This document shows positions 18,700 through 27,794 of a DNA stretch of 64,000 nucleotides, piece by piece. A program made the translations under genes and the position numbers. Below the pieces are notes generated by a model that was given only the letters and a program-made list of their open reading frames with translations, did not search any database and had not been told where the DNA came from. The first letter of the stretch is position 1; each line of letters starts with the position of its first letter. Origin of the DNA: Rhodococcus sp. B7740 (lineage in GTDB: Bacteria; Actinomycetota; Actinomycetes; Mycobacteriales; Mycobacteriaceae); the NCBI RefSeq assembly GCF_000954115.1, contig NZ_CP010797.1:2046001-2110000 (forward strand). Reading direction: 5' to 3'.

Positions 18700-19536
18700 A
18701 TGACATCGATGACCGAACTGGATGCACTCGCACCGAGCCCCGATGGAGTCTGGGCGCACGAGAACGTGGTGGTCCGACACCTGCATGGACTCGAGTTCGA
18801 CGCGGTCCGAACCGGATCGACCGTGCAGGTGTGTCATGGCCTGACGTCGGCCCAGATCGGTGAGCGCCTCGTTCCGATCGTGACCGCACAGGCACGTCAT
18901 GTGGGTCTTTCGCAGCGGGAATTCGAGTTGGTGCTGGTCGGGATCGTCCGCACCACCGTCGCCGATCCGGTCGACGCCTGGGCCACCTACTATCGCAATT
19001 CGTTGGACGAACTGCTCTCCGGCACTGCCGATTTCGCTCCCGTCCACGATCACGCAGAAAACCTGATCGTCGGATCGGTGCTCGATATGGGATCGTGTTT
19101 CGGCTTCTTTCCGCTACGGCTGGCGATGAAAGGCCACTCGGTGACCGCGACGGACCTCTCCGCCGGCACCATGCGGTTGCTCGCCGTCGTGGCCCCGCAT
19201 CTCGGGATCACACTCGACACAGTGGTGTGCGACGCTGCGAACGTTCCCGTCGCAGACAGCAGCGTCGACACGGTGACTGCACTGCATCTCCTCGAACACG
19301 TCGACGCAGAGACAGGATCTCGCATCGTGAGAGAGGCATTACGCATCGCGCGCACCCGTGTCGTTGTTGCAGTGCCCTTCGAGACCGAGACCACCGCCTG
19401 CCACGGACACGTTCGCACGTTCGACGAATCATCGCTGGTGGAACTGGGTCGGTCGACGGGTTCGATGTTCGAGACCTCGGAGCACCACGGCGGGTGGCTC
19501 GTGATCGACAAGACCAGGGCACGCCAGTTCACCTGA
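18700..19536 (+). CDS. mftM: Mycofactocin oligosaccharide methyltransferase
   Basis: SAM-dependent methyltransferase of the family that O-methylates a glucose of the mycofactocin glucan. The 278-residue protein has a family-specific N-terminal half (HENVVVRHLHGLEFDAVRTG) and a class I methyltransferase core: VLDMGSCFGFFPL (SAM motif I), VTATDLSAGTM and SVDTVTALHLLEHV. It is divergent from mftA, a position consistent with the assignment. A second in-frame ATG at 18709 is possible. It is convergent with the HNH gene downstream. Confidence 0.85.
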   Translation: MTSMTELDALAPSPDGVWAHENVVVRHLHGLEFDAVRTGSTVQVCHGLTSAQIGERLVPIVTAQARHVGLSQREFELVLVGIVRTTVADPVDAWATYYRNSLDELLSGTADFAPVHDHAENLIVGSVLDMGSCFGFFPLRLAMKGHSVTATDLSAGTMRLLAVVAPHLGITLDTVVCDAANVPVADSSVDTVTALHLLEHVDAETGSRIVREALRIARTRVVVAVPFETETTACHGHVRTFDESSLVELGRSTGSMFETSEHHGGWLVIDKTRARQFT

Positions 19537-19571
19537 ACAGGTTTCGCATCCGAGGCGTTACCCCAGCACAC

Positions 19572-21995
19572 CTAGAACGGCGGCTCGCCGGTGTCTTCGG
19601 CGGTCGGTTCTGTTATCGACTCATGGTTGTCCGGTAGGTCGGGGTAGGCGATGATGCCGGATCTTCTCGGTTGGGTGGGGATGTGTGGTCTGAGGTCGTT
19701 TCCGAGGATGGGAACGGCGGTGCTGTTGGCGGGCAGGGTGATTCGGGTGGTCTTCGAGGTCGAGGTCCACAGGATCGCTCCGCCGGGGAGCATGACGGCT
19801 TTCCAGTAGCCGGCGGTTTTGACGCAGTGGTGGTATTCGCACAGGCACTGCAGATTGTTGACCGTGGTCCAGCCGCCGCCGAGGGGGTTGCTGTGGTCGA
19901 ACGGGTTCACGTGGTCGAGTTGGCAGCGGGCGGCGGGGCGGTGGCAGCCGGGGAAGCGGCAGTGTTTGTCGCGGAACCGGACCGCTGCGACGGTCAGGGC
20001 ATCGGGTCGGTAGATCAGGGCCCGGTCGGTCAGGGGGTCACGGGGTACCGACTTTCCGAGGGTGGGGTCGGCGGCAATGGCGGCTTCGAGTGCGGCGGCA
20101 AGGGATGCGTTGCCGAGATAGAGGCCGGAGGGTGTGCGGCCTGCTCTGTGGACGGTTCGGTTCGGCCGCAGTGTCGAGCCCGGGTCGCTGGCGGGCAGAC
20201 CGAGGGCAGAGCTGTGCCGTGTGCCCCGGCCGACAGGAGTGTGGGTACAGAACAGCGCTGCGGCGGAGGCCAGTGATTGCGTCCGCCGTTGCCCGTCTGC
20301 GCCTGCCCCGGTCTCGGTCTCGGTCTCGGTCTCGGAAGGAGCTGGATCGGCCGCTGAATGGGCAGAGGTGTCCCCCGCGGAATCCTCCGTCTGATGATTC
20401 TCCGTCTGATCGTGCTTCGAAGTCGGTGATGTCGCAGTCCCCGGTTCCGGCGGGATAACTGTTCCTGGCGTGGGGCTTGTTGTCGGTGGCGGTGCTGATG
20501 TCGGCGGGACCGTCCCGGTTCGCTCGGGTCGCTCCGGAGCAGAGCCTGTTTCGGTTCGGTCCGGTGCAGTGCCGGACTCCGGCGATGGTGCTGGATCGGA
20601 GTCATGGTCGGGATCTGCCCTTTGGTCGGAGGCAGATTCTGCAGTTGTCGCCGGCGGTGCTGATGCGGTGGCTGTCACGGTGGTCGGCGAGGGCGAGGGC
20701 GAGGGCGAGGGCGAGGGTGAGAGTGAGGGCGAGGTGGTCGTGTTCGTTACCGGCGTGCTGGTCGCAGATGGCGCGGGTGTGGGCGATGCAGCGGTGACGG
20801 ATCCGTTCGCCGGTTCCACCTCCGGGGCAGTGGTCGCATCGGTGACGACGTCGACGGAAGCACCTGTGGTCAAGCAGGACTCGGTCTCGGGTTCTGACTC
20901 GGCGTCGATCTCGGGTTCCGGGTTGCTGTCGGTGCGGCTGCGAGTCTCGGTAGCGCTTGTTCCCGACGCGGTGTTTGTCCCTGAGTCGGCGTCCGTGTCC
21001 GTGTCCGTGTCCGCTGTCGCTCCCGACCCCGAGTCCTGTTCCTGCGTCTGCTTTTTCGGTGTTCGTTCCCATTCCCCGGTTTCCGGGTTCTGCACGGCCA
21101 GTCCGAGTTTCTCGGCGAGGGTGACTGCGTCGGTGAGCAGGATCTGCCACTGACTGCTGCGCGCCAACTCCCGAGCGAGGTCAGGATCGATGGAACCGTG
21201 CCCGGCCAGATACGCCGGGTTCGCAAGCAACCCGATCAGGGTGGCGATGTCGACGGTGACCATCGTCAACGGCACCCGCCTATCGGGCAACACCGCATCC
21301 GCTTTCGGGCAGTCCTCCCGTCGGCACAGGCACGCCAAGCGCGATTCACCGTGCATCCGGGCCATGAACGCATCACACAGGCGTTCCTTCTTCCCGCGCG
21401 GATCTTTCGGGCACAAGGTGTCGGCCATCTCCTCGAGCAACTGCCACGCAGCGGCAGCTTCCGGGGCAGTCAACTCCGCCCGGATCCGCGCCAGTTCCCC
21501 GGCCGGGGTGTAGGTGACGGTCCGGAACCTCTTCGCGAACTCGCGTAGTGCGGCAGCTTCCTCGGGGGCGACCCGCAGCAGGATGTCCCAGATCTCCTTC
21601 TCGAGCGGACCCGGCGACAACCGGTGGGCTGCCTCGACGACCTCGGCTTCGACGGAGCTGACGATGTCGTCGGAGAGGTTGTCGAGGATCCGGCACACCG
21701 TCCGCACCCGCGGAAGGTCGACCTCACCGCCCTCGAATGCTCTCCGTAACAGGGGCAATCGCGTGTGCAAGGCGACGCCGACCGAGATATACGATTCGGC
21801 GACCGTCGCCGAGCACCCCAACGCGACAGCCATTTCGGTACGCCCGTACCGGCTGTAATGCTTGTACTCGATGTCGAGGGTGATCCAGCTCCGATGAACC
21901 TCGTAACAGGCGGTGATCTTGCGGGCCGCCTGCCGATTCTCCGCACGCGCAGCAGCAGTCAACGCCTCCAGTGACACGATCGGTACAGCACCCAT
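19572..21995 (-). CDS. DUF222/13E12-type HNH endonuclease-like protein with long disordered insert
   Basis: Member of the DUF222-HNH family abundant in mycolic-acid bacteria; its biological role is unclear. The 807-residue protein has an N-terminal DUF222 helical domain (about 1-300), then about 300 residues of low-complexity sequence made mostly of Ser, Thr, Pro, Glu, Asp and Ala (including Asp-Thr, Ser-Pro and Glu-Thr runs), and a C-terminal HNH nuclease (CRFPGCHRPAARCQLDHVNPFD in two pieces, then LQCLCEYHHCVKT). The insert is encoded by simple repeats such as GAGGGC near 20694-20735. Most relatives lack an insert this long, so total length is unusual. Confidence 0.88.
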   Translation of the reverse strand: MGAVPIVSLEALTAAARAENRQAARKITACYEVHRSWITLDIEYKHYSRYGRTEMAVALGCSATVAESYISVGVALHTRLPLLRRAFEGGEVDLPRVRTVCRILDNLSDDIVSSVEAEVVEAAHRLSPGPLEKEIWDILLRVAPEEAAALREFAKRFRTVTYTPAGELARIRAELTAPEAAAAWQLLEEMADTLCPKDPRGKKERLCDAFMARMHGESRLACLCRREDCPKADAVLPDRRVPLTMVTVDIATLIGLLANPAYLAGHGSIDPDLARELARSSQWQILLTDAVTLAEKLGLAVQNPETGEWERTPKKQTQEQDSGSGATADTDTDTDADSGTNTASGTSATETRSRTDSNPEPEIDAESEPETESCLTTGASVDVVTDATTAPEVEPANGSVTAASPTPAPSATSTPVTNTTTSPSLSPSPSPSPSPSPTTVTATASAPPATTAESASDQRADPDHDSDPAPSPESGTAPDRTETGSAPERPERTGTVPPTSAPPPTTSPTPGTVIPPEPGTATSPTSKHDQTENHQTEDSAGDTSAHSAADPAPSETETETETGAGADGQRRTQSLASAAALFCTHTPVGRGTRHSSALGLPASDPGSTLRPNRTVHRAGRTPSGLYLGNASLAAALEAAIAADPTLGKSVPRDPLTDRALIYRPDALTVAAVRFRDKHCRFPGCHRPAARCQLDHVNPFDHSNPLGGGWTTVNNLQCLCEYHHCVKTAGYWKAVMLPGGAILWTSTSKTTRITLPANSTAVPILGNDLRPHIPTQPRRSGIIAYPDLPDNHESITEPTAEDTGEPPF
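20690..20740. repeat. GAGGGC simple-sequence repeat inside the HNH gene
   Basis: Six-base units (GAGGGC with GAGGGT/GAGAGT variants) repeated about seven times; on the coding strand they encode a Ser-Pro run. Because units are 6 bases, copy changes keep the frame and would only vary linker length. Confidence 0.75.
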
Positions 21996-22681
21996 CTTTC
22001 ACCCCCCCCGGTGAGCAACATTTCAGAACGTGCGTTCGAACTGAAAGAAGACTAACCCGGGCCACCGACAAGAAACGAAAGCGCAGACTCGGCAGCTCGT
22101 GCTCACCACCCCGACCAGCACAAATCAGCCGAGCTCGAACTCAGAATGTCGTGATCTGAGCCGCGGTCGTGCGGTGCCGACCACAGTGAGCAGTGCCGAT
22201 ACCCTGGCCTTGTGGAGCCCGACCATAGGAGATGTCTCGACGTCAGAAGGGCGTGCGGTTTCTCCAACACTGCGCCGTAACGGTCGTTGAATCGCCGCGC
22301 GATGACCCTGGAAACGTCGACGTGTGGAACATCCTTGCCGACGGGTACCACGTCTGCCGTGCAGAACAAGAAGTCAGCAGCCCGGTGTACCGGGTACGCG
22401 AGCCGAATGCGTACATGTCGTAGATCTCTCCGTCTCGAACCCGCGGCCATATCGTCCAGCGCAGCGTCGAAGACGTGCTGCCGCACGTGCCCGACTACCT
22501 CACGGTCCGTGACGACCCGACAATTGGTCAGCATCACCACACTTTCCGAATCACCCCGACCAAATGACCGGAAACTATTGGCCTCGTTGCTCTTACGCCA
22601 GTGAGTACGAGCCGGATCGGCGCGCGAGCCCGTTCGTGGTGTCAGGATCGATCGAATCCTGACACCACGAGCGCCATCGGC
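21996..22681. other. 686-base stretch without a convincing gene
   Basis: Between the HNH gene and the acyl-CoA dehydrogenase gene, both on the minus strand. The only sizeable minus frame (22540-22103, 145 residues) opens with plausible coding-like sequence (MLTNCRVVTDREVVGHVRQH) but soon has arginine- and serine-rich, low-quality composition and no recognisable family. It may be a decayed gene. A hairpin at 22634-22670 ends the region. Confidence 0.45.
22634..22670. terminator. Hairpin downstream of acyl-CoA dehydrogenase
   Basis: Perfect 15-base arms TCGTGGTGTCAGGAT and ATCCTGACACCACGA around a 7-base loop, starting 11 bases after the stop of the minus-strand gene at 22682. No T-run follows, as is common for actinobacterial terminators. 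Confidence 0.75.
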
Positions 22682-23947
22682 CTAGGCGTGCTCGGGTACC
22701 GACAGTCGATTCTCCGCTGCGGCGAGTGAGTCGAATCCGTCTGCCTTGAGCAGATTGTGGACGTTGCGCCGGCGAACGCCCATGTTTCCGCCGTCGTACA
22801 CCGGGAAGCAGAGGACGTCTTCCATGATCGCAGCGATCGGGGTCAGGTTCGTGTACGCATCGACGCCGACGAGACGCATGGCGTCGTACACCACCTGCAC
22901 GGCCGTCTCGGACGCGAATATCTTTGCTTCGTTGGCCAATTCACGGTCGCGTCCACCGGTGCGATCGAAGTGATCGGCAGCCTTCCATGCGAAGTAGCGG
23001 ACCGCCTCGATCCGAGTCTTGATGTCCACCAACATGTATCCCGCGTTCTGGTACTCGATGACGGGTACCGGACCGGACCGGTGGTCGGTCTTGGCGAACT
23101 GCAGGGAGTAGTCGAATGCAGCCCTCATCCTGCCCACGCACGCGGCGGCGATGGACGAGCAGGTCCAGGAGAAGGCGGTGGCGACGATGTCCAACCCGTC
23201 GCCCGGCTTACCGATGAGGTTGCCGACCGGCACTCGCACGTCGCGGAATTCGACTCGCGGCGAGTTGGTGGCGCGGTGTCCGATGGTGTCGATCATGTCG
23301 GTGATCTCGACCCCCGGCGTCCCCTTCTCCACGACGATGACCGCGAGCGACTCCGACGGCGGGAGCGCAGGATCGGTGCGGCACACCACGCTGATCAGGT
23401 CGGCACCCTCACCGTCCCAGCCCGAAGCATTGGTGGTGTAGTGCTTGGCACCGTTGATGACCCACTCGTCGCCTTCGCGTCGCGCGAAGGTCCGAATTCC
23501 GACGGTCGGGTCCACCGAGTCGTAGTTGGCCCCACCGGTCACCTCGGTGTATGCGATCGCAGCCAGCCGAGGCTCGCCGTCGCAGAACTGCGGGAGCCAG
23601 CGGTTCTTCTGTTCCTCGGTGCCGAAATTGATGATCGGATTCAGTCCCAATCCGGTGCCGAGCAACGCTGTCGGAGTGTTGATGTCGACCCGAGCGAGTT
23701 CCTCGGCCGCAAGGGCGAACGTCAGATTGTCGAAGTACGCGCCGCCGTATTGATCGGGAACCAGTCCCTTGACGAATCCGAGCCCGGCCAGCTGCTTGTA
23801 GACCGGCTGCAATGCGTAGAAGCGATCCTCCGGCCGGGGCAAGGGCGAAATGGCGGCTGCTACTTCGCTCAGGATCTCGTCTGCCACTTGCCGCGCCTGC
23901 ATGCGCACGGCCATCTGCTCGGGGCTGAGCTCGAAACTCAGGGTCAT
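22682..23947 (-). CDS. Acyl-CoA dehydrogenase family flavoprotein
   Basis: FAD-dependent acyl-CoA dehydrogenase-like enzyme of 421 residues; the substrate is unknown. It has the N-terminal helical domain, IAYTEVTGGANYDSVD with a middle beta-domain (RREGDEWVINGAKHYTTNASG), and a C-terminal helical domain ending in EDVLCFPVYDGGNMGVRRRNVH. The catalytic-base region is not the YEGT type seen in the glutaryl-CoA enzyme at 44168. The ATG at 23947 has GAGGAG 7 bases upstream. The AraC regulator upstream on the same strand is the likely controller. Confidence 0.88.
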   Translation of the reverse strand: MTLSFELSPEQMAVRMQARQVADEILSEVAAAISPLPRPEDRFYALQPVYKQLAGLGFVKGLVPDQYGGAYFDNLTFALAAEELARVDINTPTALLGTGLGLNPIINFGTEEQKNRWLPQFCDGEPRLAAIAYTEVTGGANYDSVDPTVGIRTFARREGDEWVINGAKHYTTNASGWDGEGADLISVVCRTDPALPPSESLAVIVVEKGTPGVEITDMIDTIGHRATNSPRVEFRDVRVPVGNLIGKPGDGLDIVATAFSWTCSSIAAACVGRMRAAFDYSLQFAKTDHRSGPVPVIEYQNAGYMLVDIKTRIEAVRYFAWKAADHFDRTGGRDRELANEAKIFASETAVQVVYDAMRLVGVDAYTNLTPIAAIMEDVLCFPVYDGGNMGVRRRNVHNLLKADGFDSLAAAENRLSVPEHA

Positions 23948-24098
23948 GTGGGACTCCTCGATGTCTGTCCTGGTGGGGTGAAGAACGGAATCGGGCGACG
24001 CTGCCCTGCACACCAGTTTCATCGGGTGAGTCGTCCTGGTCTTGTACTGGACTGCGCCGTGATCGGTACCGTTCTGCACACTCGGACAGAGCGTTTCG

Positions 24099-25115
24099 CT
24101 ACCGCTGCACCAGCTGCGGCAGTTCCCTGGTCTTCATCGACGCTCGGTATTCGACCGGACTGCATCCGAAGTGCGATCGAAACGACTTGGCCAGGTGCGC
24201 CGAATCCGAGAATCCCCACGCCGCTGCGATCGTTCCGATCGACCGATCGTCGCGCGAATCGGCAAGCTCACGACGACACGCCTCGACTCGATGCTCACGT
24301 ACCACGGCACCGAAAGTCGTTCCCGCCCTCTCGAACAGTGCATGGAGAGTGCGAACCGATACCCCTACGTGGCGGGCTGCCTCGGTGGCGGGAACTCGGC
24401 CGAAGGGAAGCCGGGAGTCGATGAACCGAACCGCGGACACCCGGAGTGCTTCGTCGGTCTGCAACGAGCACGCGGTGTCTCGCTCGGCCGTTGCTCCCAG
24501 CACCGCGCGGAGCAGATCGACATGGGCGGCACCGATCATCTGCCGCTCGGTGGGGTGCAGTGAGGAATCGCTCCGCCAGGTCTCGACCATCAGTGAGCCG
24601 AGCAAGCGAGCCGAGCCCGACGAGCTCGAAAAGCGCCGAGCAGTGGTCCCCGCCGACGGTGCGACGACGTCTGCCAGCAATGGCCGTGGCAGACGGAACG
24701 ACAGGACCCGCCACAGTTCGTCGTTGCCCGGTTCGACGAACTCGAGGCGGTACGGGCGGGTCGAATCGACGACGGCGAATTCGCCTCGGGAGACGGTGCA
24801 CTGCCGCCCGTCCTGGGTGGTCGTACAGTGCCCATCCAGTTGGAGGTTGACGAAGACGACGTCCTCGTCCGCGCGGGCGACTTCGCGCTTTCCGTGGTCG
24901 ATTCGCTGGGTGCAGGAGGCGATCTCCGCGGCATTGCCACCTCCGACAGCCGCAGAGCGCACCCACCCGGGCAGTCCGGACCGGGACGAACTGCGTTCGA
25001 CGTGATCGCGGGATCGCCACGGTGCCAGTGGGGTGAATGCCTGACACAGGACGTCGGCCCAGTAGCTCATCTGATCGGCATGGCCGAGTCCCCGGGTTGT
25101 CCAAAATGACGTCAT
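24099..25115 (-). CDS. AraC-family transcriptional regulator
   Basis: A 338-residue activator-type regulator with an N-terminal AraC-binding-like sensor (VNLQLDGHCTTTQDGRQC, GEFAVVDSTRPYRLEF) and a C-terminal double helix-turn-helix (AARHVGVSVRTLHALFERAG, then IGTIAAAWGFSDSAHLAKSFR). It lies 151 bases upstream of the acyl-CoA dehydrogenase on the same strand, so that gene is the likely target. It has the same architecture as the AraC protein at 28599, on the other side of the molybdenum-cofactor genes. Confidence 0.9.
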   Translation of the reverse strand: MTSFWTTRGLGHADQMSYWADVLCQAFTPLAPWRSRDHVERSSSRSGLPGWVRSAAVGGGNAAEIASCTQRIDHGKREVARADEDVVFVNLQLDGHCTTTQDGRQCTVSRGEFAVVDSTRPYRLEFVEPGNDELWRVLSFRLPRPLLADVVAPSAGTTARRFSSSSGSARLLGSLMVETWRSDSSLHPTERQMIGAAHVDLLRAVLGATAERDTACSLQTDEALRVSAVRFIDSRLPFGRVPATEAARHVGVSVRTLHALFERAGTTFGAVVREHRVEACRRELADSRDDRSIGTIAAAWGFSDSAHLAKSFRSHFGCSPVEYRASMKTRELPQLVQR

Positions 25116-25227
25116 AATGCACTCCGCGATAGGTTCGAGTGCACCAACGGTAGGCCCTTGGCGTAAGCCATCCGAGGCGTTTGCGTTACGAAATGCGTGC
25201 ACTCTCCTCACATCGACGAGCGGTGCG

Positions 25228-25244
25228 CCGAGAGAATTTCTCGG
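25228..25244. terminator. Short hairpin after moeA
   Basis: CCGAGA and TCTCGG arms with a 5-base loop, starting 4 bases after the moeA stop on the minus strand. It is short, so only a weak terminator candidate. Confidence 0.35.
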
Positions 25245-25248
25245 ATCT

Positions 25249-26511
25249 TCAGATGCACGTGCCTCGCCGCGACGAGGCGAGAGAGTCGAGCATCCACGCG
25301 GGGTACTCACCGGACGGCCCGAGGTCGCCGCCGGAGGGCGGGATCACGATCACACAGTTGGCGTCGGCGAGCGCACCGACAGAATGCGATCGGATGATTC
25401 TGGCCCCTTCACCGTCGACGATGCCCAGCATGACCCGGGGTACCGGTGAGGCAGAAACGGTCTTCCCCGCTACCCTGACCGTTCTGATCGTTCGCTCGGC
25501 TTGCGGGTTTCGCAGTGCCGCAACGATGATCGGCCGGACGAACAGTTCGTACGAGATCAACGCGCTGACAGGGTTTCCGGGCAGACATACGATCGGAGTT
25601 CCCTCGACCTTTCCGCATCCCTGCGGTTTGCCCGGTTTGACTGCAACCGAGACGAATTCGACGTCCTGGTCTGCAAGCGCAAGCCGGATCACCTCCTCGG
25701 TGCCCGCGCTGATCCCACCGGTCGTGACGACGAGGTCGGCAACCGCCGCGCATCGGGCCAGTGCCGCCCGACACTCGTCGACGTCGTCGGCGACGGCCGG
25801 TTCGAGGTGAACGTCGGCACCGCACCGAAGCAGATCCGCGACGATCATCGCCGAGTTCGCGTCGTAACACTCGCCGCGTGCGAGTACGGTCCCGACCGGC
25901 CGAACCTCGGATCCTGTCGACAGCACCGCCACGATCGGAGCCGACTCGATAAGCACATGGGTGCGACCGAGCGCCGCCAGAACACCGACCTGTGCCGGCG
26001 TGACCGATGTGCCTGCCCGGACGGCGACGTCGCCGACCTCGAAGTCCGAAGCACGACTGCGGATGTTGCTCTTCGAGCCGACCGAGTGGATCGTCACCTC
26101 CTCGATACCGAATGTCTCGACGAACCCGCTGGTTCCCTCGACCGGAATCACCATATCTGCGCCGCACGGAACTGCGGCACCGGTCATGACCTGTACCGAC
26201 TCACCCGGATGAAGGTGCAGCGGTGCCGGTTGTCCACCTGCGACACTGCGCGCGGAGACGAGCAGACGTACGGGCAGATGTTCCGGACCGACGACATCGG
26301 CAGCGCGAACGGCGAATCCGTCGACCGCCGAATTGTCGAAGGCCGGCAGTGCGTGGTCGGCAACGACATCCTCGGCGAGCGTTGCCCCTACCGCATTGCC
26401 GATCGGCACCGAACGCACCGACGCCGATACTCCCAGTTTTCCTATCGCGCAGCGGTGTTGGTCCACCGTTCGGAGATGGACCTGTGCGCTGTCCACTGTC
26501 ATCGACATCAT
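25249..26511 (-). CDS. moeA: Molybdopterin molybdenumtransferase
   Basis: Inserts molybdate into adenylylated molybdopterin in the last step of Mo-cofactor synthesis. The 420-residue protein has the MoeA order: LPAFDNSAVDGFAVRAAD near residue 55, VMTGAAVP near 110, a central MogA-like domain with VAVLSTGSEV and TTGGISAGTEEVIR, then VKPGKPQGCG and CLPGNPVSA. The acidic residue usually seen as Asp shortly after GGxSxG is Glu here. Its ATG overlaps the moaD stop (ATGA). Confidence 0.93.
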   Translation of the reverse strand: MMSMTVDSAQVHLRTVDQHRCAIGKLGVSASVRSVPIGNAVGATLAEDVVADHALPAFDNSAVDGFAVRAADVVGPEHLPVRLLVSARSVAGGQPAPLHLHPGESVQVMTGAAVPCGADMVIPVEGTSGFVETFGIEEVTIHSVGSKSNIRSRASDFEVGDVAVRAGTSVTPAQVGVLAALGRTHVLIESAPIVAVLSTGSEVRPVGTVLARGECYDANSAMIVADLLRCGADVHLEPAVADDVDECRAALARCAAVADLVVTTGGISAGTEEVIRLALADQDVEFVSVAVKPGKPQGCGKVEGTPIVCLPGNPVSALISYELFVRPIIVAALRNPQAERTIRTVRVAGKTVSASPVPRVMLGIVDGEGARIIRSHSVGALADANCVIVIPPSGGDLGPSGEYPAWMLDSLASSRRGTCI

Positions 26512-26750
26512 CCGCCGGAGATCGGAGGCAGGACCGCGATCTCGTCCCTATCGGAGCACGGCGAATCCTCGTCGCGTGCCAGCGATCGTCCATTGATCCA
26601 GATGCGCGACACCGCCAATACCTCCGCGAACGACGCACCGTATCGTTCGACCGCAGTATCGAGCACCTCTCTGACGGTCGATCCCGACATGCTGTTCGAC
26701 GCCTCCCCGGCAATCTGTCGTGCCGCAGCGAACATCACCAACTCGGCCAT
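26508..26750 (-). CDS. moaD: Molybdopterin synthase sulfur-carrier subunit
   Basis: An 80-residue ubiquitin-fold protein that carries thiocarboxylate sulfur to MoaE. It ends in the required Gly-Gly (ISGG) and has RDEIAVLPPISGG typical of MoaD. It is 18 bases downstream of moaA and overlaps moeA. Confidence 0.92.
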   Translation of the reverse strand: MAELVMFAAARQIAGEASNSMSGSTVREVLDTAVERYGASFAEVLAVSRIWINGRSLARDEDSPCSDRDEIAVLPPISGG

Positions 26751-26768
26751 ACGATCAGACCCCTTCGA

Positions 26769-27794
26769 TCATCCACCGATGTAGGACATTTCGATCCGAT
26801 CTCGCACCGGATCCTCGTTCGTTTCCGCTCGAAGTTCCGAGTACCGATCGTCCCGTCGCACCCACAACGCCGTGAGTCGGGATACGAGTTCGTCCTGCGA
26901 CGCCCCCGAGCGCAGCAACGCGCGCAGGTCCGTTCCGGTCGACGAGAACAGACAGGTGTACACCTTGCCGTCGGCAGACAGCCTCGCGCGCGTGCACGTT
27001 CCGCAGAACGGCTCGGACACCGACCCGATCACGCCGATCTCTCCACTGCCGTCGAGGTATCGATATCGAGTCGCCACCTCACCGTCGTACACCGCCTCGA
27101 CCCGCACCAGCGGGTGGACGCGGCCGATCGTCTGCACGATCGCCTGCACGTCCATGACCTGGGACAACTCCCACCGATTCGTAGCACCGACGTCCATGTA
27201 CTCGATGAAGCGCACCACGACGCCGGTGCCCTTGAACCGCTCCGCCAGAGTCAGAATCGAATCCTCGTTCACCCCACGACGCACCACGACGTTGACCTTC
27301 ACCGGAGAGATGCCCGCGTCCACCGCCGCGTCGATACCGTCGAGTACCGACTGCACGGGCACCCGAGTGTCACTCATGCGAGCGAACGTTGCCGGATCCG
27401 TCGAATCGAGGCTGACGGTCACCCGCCCCAACCCCGCGTCGACCAACTTCGCAGCATGTGCGCCGAGCAGAGACCCGTTGGTGGTCATCGCCAGATCGAT
27501 ACCGTCGATGGCGCTCAGTCGCTCGACGAGGGAGACAATTCCGGTTCGCAGCAGCGGTTCTCCACCGGTCAGGCGCACCTTGCGAATACCGATGTCGGCA
27601 GCAGCTCGGGCGACTCTGTCGATCTCCTCGAACGACAGCAGTTTCGCGGTCTTCAAGAATTCGTGGTCGGGACCGAATTCGGACCGCGGCATGCAATAGA
27701 CGCACCGGAAGTTGCACCGGTCGGTGACGGAGATACGCAGGTCCCGAAGTGGCCGGCCACGAACGTCTCTCGCGTCGGCCACGACATCCCTCAC
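26769..27794 (-). CDS. moaA: GTP 3',8-cyclase, radical SAM
   Basis: First step of Mo-cofactor synthesis, acting on GTP. The 341-residue protein has the N-terminal cluster motif CNFRCVYC, RKVRLTGGEPLLR, the C-terminal second-cluster cysteines (EPFCGTCTRARLSADG, TCLF) and the C-terminal Gly-Gly tail. The GTG start at 27794 overlaps the moaE stop (GTGA), which decides against the longer upstream frame. Confidence 0.94.
   Translation of the reverse strand: MRDVVADARDVRGRPLRDLRISVTDRCNFRCVYCMPRSEFGPDHEFLKTAKLLSFEEIDRVARAAADIGIRKVRLTGGEPLLRTGIVSLVERLSAIDGIDLAMTTNGSLLGAHAAKLVDAGLGRVTVSLDSTDPATFARMSDTRVPVQSVLDGIDAAVDAGISPVKVNVVVRRGVNEDSILTLAERFKGTGVVVRFIEYMDVGATNRWELSQVMDVQAIVQTIGRVHPLVRVEAVYDGEVATRYRYLDGSGEIGVIGSVSEPFCGTCTRARLSADGKVYTCLFSSTGTDLRALLRSGASQDELVSRLTALWVRRDDRYSELRAETNEDPVRDRIEMSYIGG

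Noticed and set aside
18491..18895. Minus-strand frame upstream of mftA as a possible mftR
   Set aside because: No TetR helix-turn-helix; Arg/Ser-rich composition and overlap with mftM coding sequence.
20690..21015. Repeats in the HNH gene as a CRISPR array
   Set aside because: Units are 6 bases without spacers and lie in frame inside a coding region.
22757..24424. Plus-strand frame of 555 codons opposite the acyl-CoA dehydrogenase
   Set aside because: Antisense shadow; the minus strand has full family motifs and a good ribosome binding site.
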